From Bacteroidota bacterium (GTDB lineage: Bacteria; Bacteroidota; Bacteroidia; Bacteroidales; VadinHA17): DNA of 16,957 bases. The stretch is from positions 1-16,957 of the forward strand of contig JAUWMO010000030.1 of assembly GCA_030613125.1 (NCBI GenBank). The letters run 5' to 3'. The notes beneath the pieces are model-generated. The model saw only the letters and a list, made by a program, of their open reading frames with translations. It was not told where the DNA came from and ran no database searches. Each line of letters starts with the position of its first letter. The stretch's first letter is position 1. A program made the translations under genes and the position numbers. Shown here piece by piece: positions 14,577 through 16,957 of the stretch.

Positions 14577-14608
14577 ATAACGTTATTAAAACAGTTTAAT
14601 AACGTTAT
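14577..14608. repeat. 14-bp perfect inverted repeat containing two copies of a 10-bp palindrome
   Basis: ATAACGTTATTAAA (14577-14590) is the exact reverse complement of TTTAATAACGTTAT (14595-14608), with a 4-base ACAG loop. Each arm also contains the self-palindrome ATAACGTTAT, so the site holds two identical palindromes whose centres are 22 bases apart, about two turns of DNA. Read on the minus strand, the stem is followed by TTTTATTTATT, which would suit a terminator of the convergent VIT-VWA-TonB gene. Its symmetry equally suits a dimeric DNA-binding protein, such as the product of the gene ending two bases away. Confidence 0.7.
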
Positions 14609-14613
14609 CTTAT

Positions 14614-14634
14614 AATCGAACCGGAGCTTCGATT
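14614..14634 (-). terminator. hairpin at the end of the VIT-VWA-TonB gene
   Basis: AATCGAA (14614-14620) pairs with TTCGATT (14628-14634) around a 7-base loop. One arm reaches into the TAA stop codon of the minus-strand gene ending at 14634. On the minus strand it is followed by A/T-rich sequence and then by the larger hairpin, so the two may together block transcription between convergent genes. Confidence 0.45.
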
Positions 14635-16957
14635 TACTTATCGGAAAATTTAATTGGTACCATCATTTGTACAGCTACTTTTTCCCCTTTTTGTTTTCCG
14701 GGTTTCCACTTCTTATCGGTCAGTTCAATTAGCCTTACTGCCTCTTTATCGGCATCAGGATGTATGCCGCGAATAACTTTAATGTCTTTAACCGAGCCAT
14801 CTTTATCTATTATGAAACTTACATATACAAACCCTGTTATTCCTTTCTTCCTTAACGATTCAGGGAATTTCAGATTTTTTTCTAAGAATGATTTAAGTGC
14901 CTCCATCCCTCCCTGAAATTCAGGCATATCTTCAGTTATAAAAAATATTTCAGGTTCCCTGGTTTCATCAACCGCTGTTACATATTCTTCTTCAGCAAAA
15001 CCTGTGAGTTTTGACCTGTTACTTTTCTGCTGTGTATATGTCATACTGTACCTTTTAACAGCCATTGGAGCAACACCTCCAACAGCATAATTACTTACTC
15101 CGTGAGGTAAAGTCAAAGGTTGTTTTACAGTTGTGATATTTCCACTCTGGTTTCTGATCTCAGAATCCAGGGCAATAAAAGAGGTGAATCTTGTCAACAG
15201 ATTGTATTTCAGGCCAAGCTTAGTCACTTCACTTTCCAATTCATTATCAGAGTAAGTTACTTGAATAAAATCATCAAGTAATCTGATCTTTTCTCTTGCC
15301 CATAAATATTTTATGGCTGAGTTACTACTTGCAGGTTCACTTCTTTTTATATCCAGAGTCTTTGAATACTTCCCTTTGCCTGTATAACCTGTCAGTTCAA
15401 TAGTACCTTCCGGATCACCTGTCCATTTTCCGAAAAGGATAACGGGTCTCTCAGCCAAAACATCGGGAATGCTCATAGGTTCAACATCATAGGCATTAAA
15501 ATTCCGGAAACTTACCTGAATGCCTGTAAGAACAGGCTTTGAAATATAGTTTAGGAATTTGCTTGCTATAGGTTTTGCTTCTTTTTGGTTGGTAACCACA
15601 AATGCTTCACCCCTCCCAACATGGGCCATACCCTCAATTAAATACCGGTTTACAGAAGATCCTATTCCAAAAGTGAAGAAATTCGCTTTGCCTAAATTAT
15701 CATTAATAAACTCGAAAGTTTTTCTTTCAACTGACACATATCCATCAGTTGCTATGATAAAACTTCTTGAGAAACCTTCAGCTTCAGGCAATGACATAGC
15801 CCTTTTTAATGCAGGGAGCAATTCGGTACCTCCCCCTCCCGATTTATTATCTATAAAGGTGATTGCCTTATTAATGTTCTCAGGGCTGGCAATAACTGAC
15901 TCGTTTGAAAATAAGTTCGATCCGCCTGCAAACAATAACACATTAAAAAGGTCACCTCTTTTCAGATTTCCAATCAGGTTTCTCATAAGCTTTTTGGAAA
16001 CATCAAGTGGAAAACCATACATAGATCCTGAAACATCCACAATGAAGATATATTCCCGTGGTGGTATAATATCAGGTGTAACTTGCTTCGGAGGCTGAAT
16101 CATTGCCAGAAAGAAATTTTCTTCATCACCTTCATAAAGTAATAATCCCGACTCAATTTGAAAACCCGCAAGCCGGTATTCAATTATGAAATCTTTGTTT
16201 CCCTGAAAAATATCGGGATTTTTGAGTGCAACAGCAGCTTTATTCTTCCCTTTGTAGAAAATATCAACCTCATGTGAAGGACAAAACAATGATTGCAGGG
16301 GGAGGCCTGTTGAAATATTTAAGTTTATATCAAATGAATAATTTGAAACCTGGCCTTCCTGCAAATAAGGATTTGCTATCCAGTCCTCAGAAATATGATT
16401 TTCTCCCCCGGAATTATACCTTGGCCCGACTACTGTTGGAAAGACAAATTCATAAATACCAGCATCAGGAATCAGCAATTCAGAATATTTCAATTCTACC
16501 TTAATAATATCCCCGGGAAGGATGTTTGCCACATTCATGGTAAATACATTTGGTCTTTCCTGTTCCAGTAAGGAGGCAGTCTGGCCATTTGCTTTTGCCT
16601 GTTCATAGTTTCTTCTCGCTATTTCTTTTTCCTGAATCACAGCTATGATCTCTCTTTCACCAATCTCCATTTTCATGGCATAAACTGCAGCACGGGTAGA
16701 GGCCGGAAAAACATAAATCGCTTCCAGTGTATTTTCCCCGGCATTTTCGTAAACCTGAGTAATTATTATATCAGCTATTACACCTACCACATTGATCTTT
16801 GCATCCGTCTTTTTTAAAGGAAGCCGGTCCGATTCCGGGTCATCGCTTCTTACATAGAAATATGGAGAAAGAGTATTATTGTCGGGTTTTTCAATACCAG
16901 GTGAAATTTGTCCCTGAGAAAAACTGTTTACTATACCAGGCACCAATAAAAATAATA
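14634..16957 (-). CDS. VIT-VWA-TonB C-terminal fusion protein, 5' end beyond the window
   Basis: The gene is cut at the right edge. The frame stays open to 16957, and the codons before the TTG at 16946 read Leu-Phe-Leu, continuing a signal-peptide core (LFLLVPGIVNSFSQ), so the true start lies outside. Numbering from that TTG, a VIT domain covers about 45-170. A VWA domain covers about 297-460, with an intact MIDAS metal site: DVSGSM (Asp304, Ser306, Ser308), Thr374 in GGGTEL and Asp401 in ATDGYVS. After a beta-rich linker, residues ~675-770 form a TonB C-terminal domain (DMPEFQGG, GITGFVYVSFIID, DGSVKDI, KWKPG, VPIKFSD). VIT-VWA proteins bind ligands through the metal, and TonB tails contact outer-membrane receptors or other envelope partners. 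No TonB-dependent receptor, ExbB or ExbD is present in the window. It is convergent with the ribbon-helix-helix gene. Confidence 0.9.
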   Translation of the reverse strand, partial: LFLLVPGIVNSFSQGQISPGIEKPDNNTLSPYFYVRSDDPESDRLPLKKTDAKINVVGVIADIIITQVYENAGENTLEAIYVFPASTRAAVYAMKMEIGEREIIAVIQEKEIARRNYEQAKANGQTASLLEQERPNVFTMNVANILPGDIIKVELKYSELLIPDAGIYEFVFPTVVGPRYNSGGENHISEDWIANPYLQEGQVSNYSFDINLNISTGLPLQSLFCPSHEVDIFYKGKNKAAVALKNPDIFQGNKDFIIEYRLAGFQIESGLLLYEGDEENFFLAMIQPPKQVTPDIIPPREYIFIVDVSGSMYGFPLDVSKKLMRNLIGNLKRGDLFNVLLFAGGSNLFSNESVIASPENINKAITFIDNKSGGGGTELLPALKRAMSLPEAEGFSRSFIIATDGYVSVERKTFEFINDNLGKANFFTFGIGSSVNRYLIEGMAHVGRGEAFVVTNQKEAKPIASKFLNYISKPVLTGIQVSFRNFNAYDVEPMSIPDVLAERPVILFGKWTGDPEGTIELTGYTGKGKYSKTLDIKRSEPASSNSAIKYLWAREKIRLLDDFIQVTYSDNELESEVTKLGLKYNLLTRFTSFIALDSEIRNQSGNITTVKQPLTLPHGVSNYAVGGVAPMAVKRYSMTYTQQKSNRSKLTGFAEEEYVTAVDETREPEIFFITEDMPEFQGGMEALKSFLEKNLKFPESLRKKGITGFVYVSFIIDKDGSVKDIKVIRGIHPDADKEAVRLIELTDKKWKPGKQKGEKVAVQMMVPIKFSDK

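Noticed and set aside
15559..16098. Plus-strand 179-codon open frame opposite the VWA region
   Set aside because: The antisense frame is a by-product of the codon use in the VIT-VWA-TonB gene; no domain pattern or signal.

Overview
The window looks like chromosomal DNA of a Bacteroidota (Bacteroidales-like) bacterium. The base composition is AT-rich. Start codons lack clear Shine-Dalgarno sequences, and several promoters resemble the Bacteroidota TTG / TAnnTTTG type. The gene content also fits: a type IX secretion C-terminal sorting domain, a TonB C-terminal domain fused to VIT and VWA domains, exported DUF3108 proteins, and a WD40-caspase. No phage, transposase, CRISPR array, rRNA or tRNA gene was seen.

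Left part, minus strand (146-2567): an exported WD40 beta-propeller/caspase (peptidase C14) protein lies 28 bp behind a small outer-membrane beta-barrel gene, probably as one transcript. To its right, 2568-2993 holds no gene. It is a more GC-rich mosaic of short perfect hairpins and looks like repeat-element debris. A 77-codon plus-strand gene (2994-3227) follows.

Central part, minus strand (3264-10294), read from right to left: TolC-type outer-membrane protein, membrane-fusion (HlyD/MacA-type) adaptor, TsaB (tRNA t6A synthesis), two tandem DUF3108 paralogues, elongation factor P with its own apparent promoter, and a GAF + SpoIIE/PP2C phosphatase. Gaps of 18-61 bp suggest one or two long transcripts that mix envelope, export, tRNA modification, translation and stress-signalling functions.

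Right part, plus strand (10529-14575): a YgjP-type zinc metalloprotein, a type IX-secreted protein made of about ten 31-residue Trp-rich repeats, class II fructose-bisphosphate aldolase, a cupin protein, and a small ribbon-helix-helix-like DNA-binding protein. A striking 14-bp perfect inverted repeat and a second hairpin separate this block from a convergent minus-strand VIT-VWA-TonB protein, which is cut by the right edge of the window.

Most of the window is ordinary housekeeping and envelope biology. The parts that most deserve a second look are the exported WD40-caspase/barrel pair, the VIT-VWA-TonB fusion, the repeat-built secreted protein, the double-palindrome hairpin beside the ribbon-helix-helix gene, and the hairpin mosaic at 2665-2975. 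I found no convincing wholly new multi-gene system.
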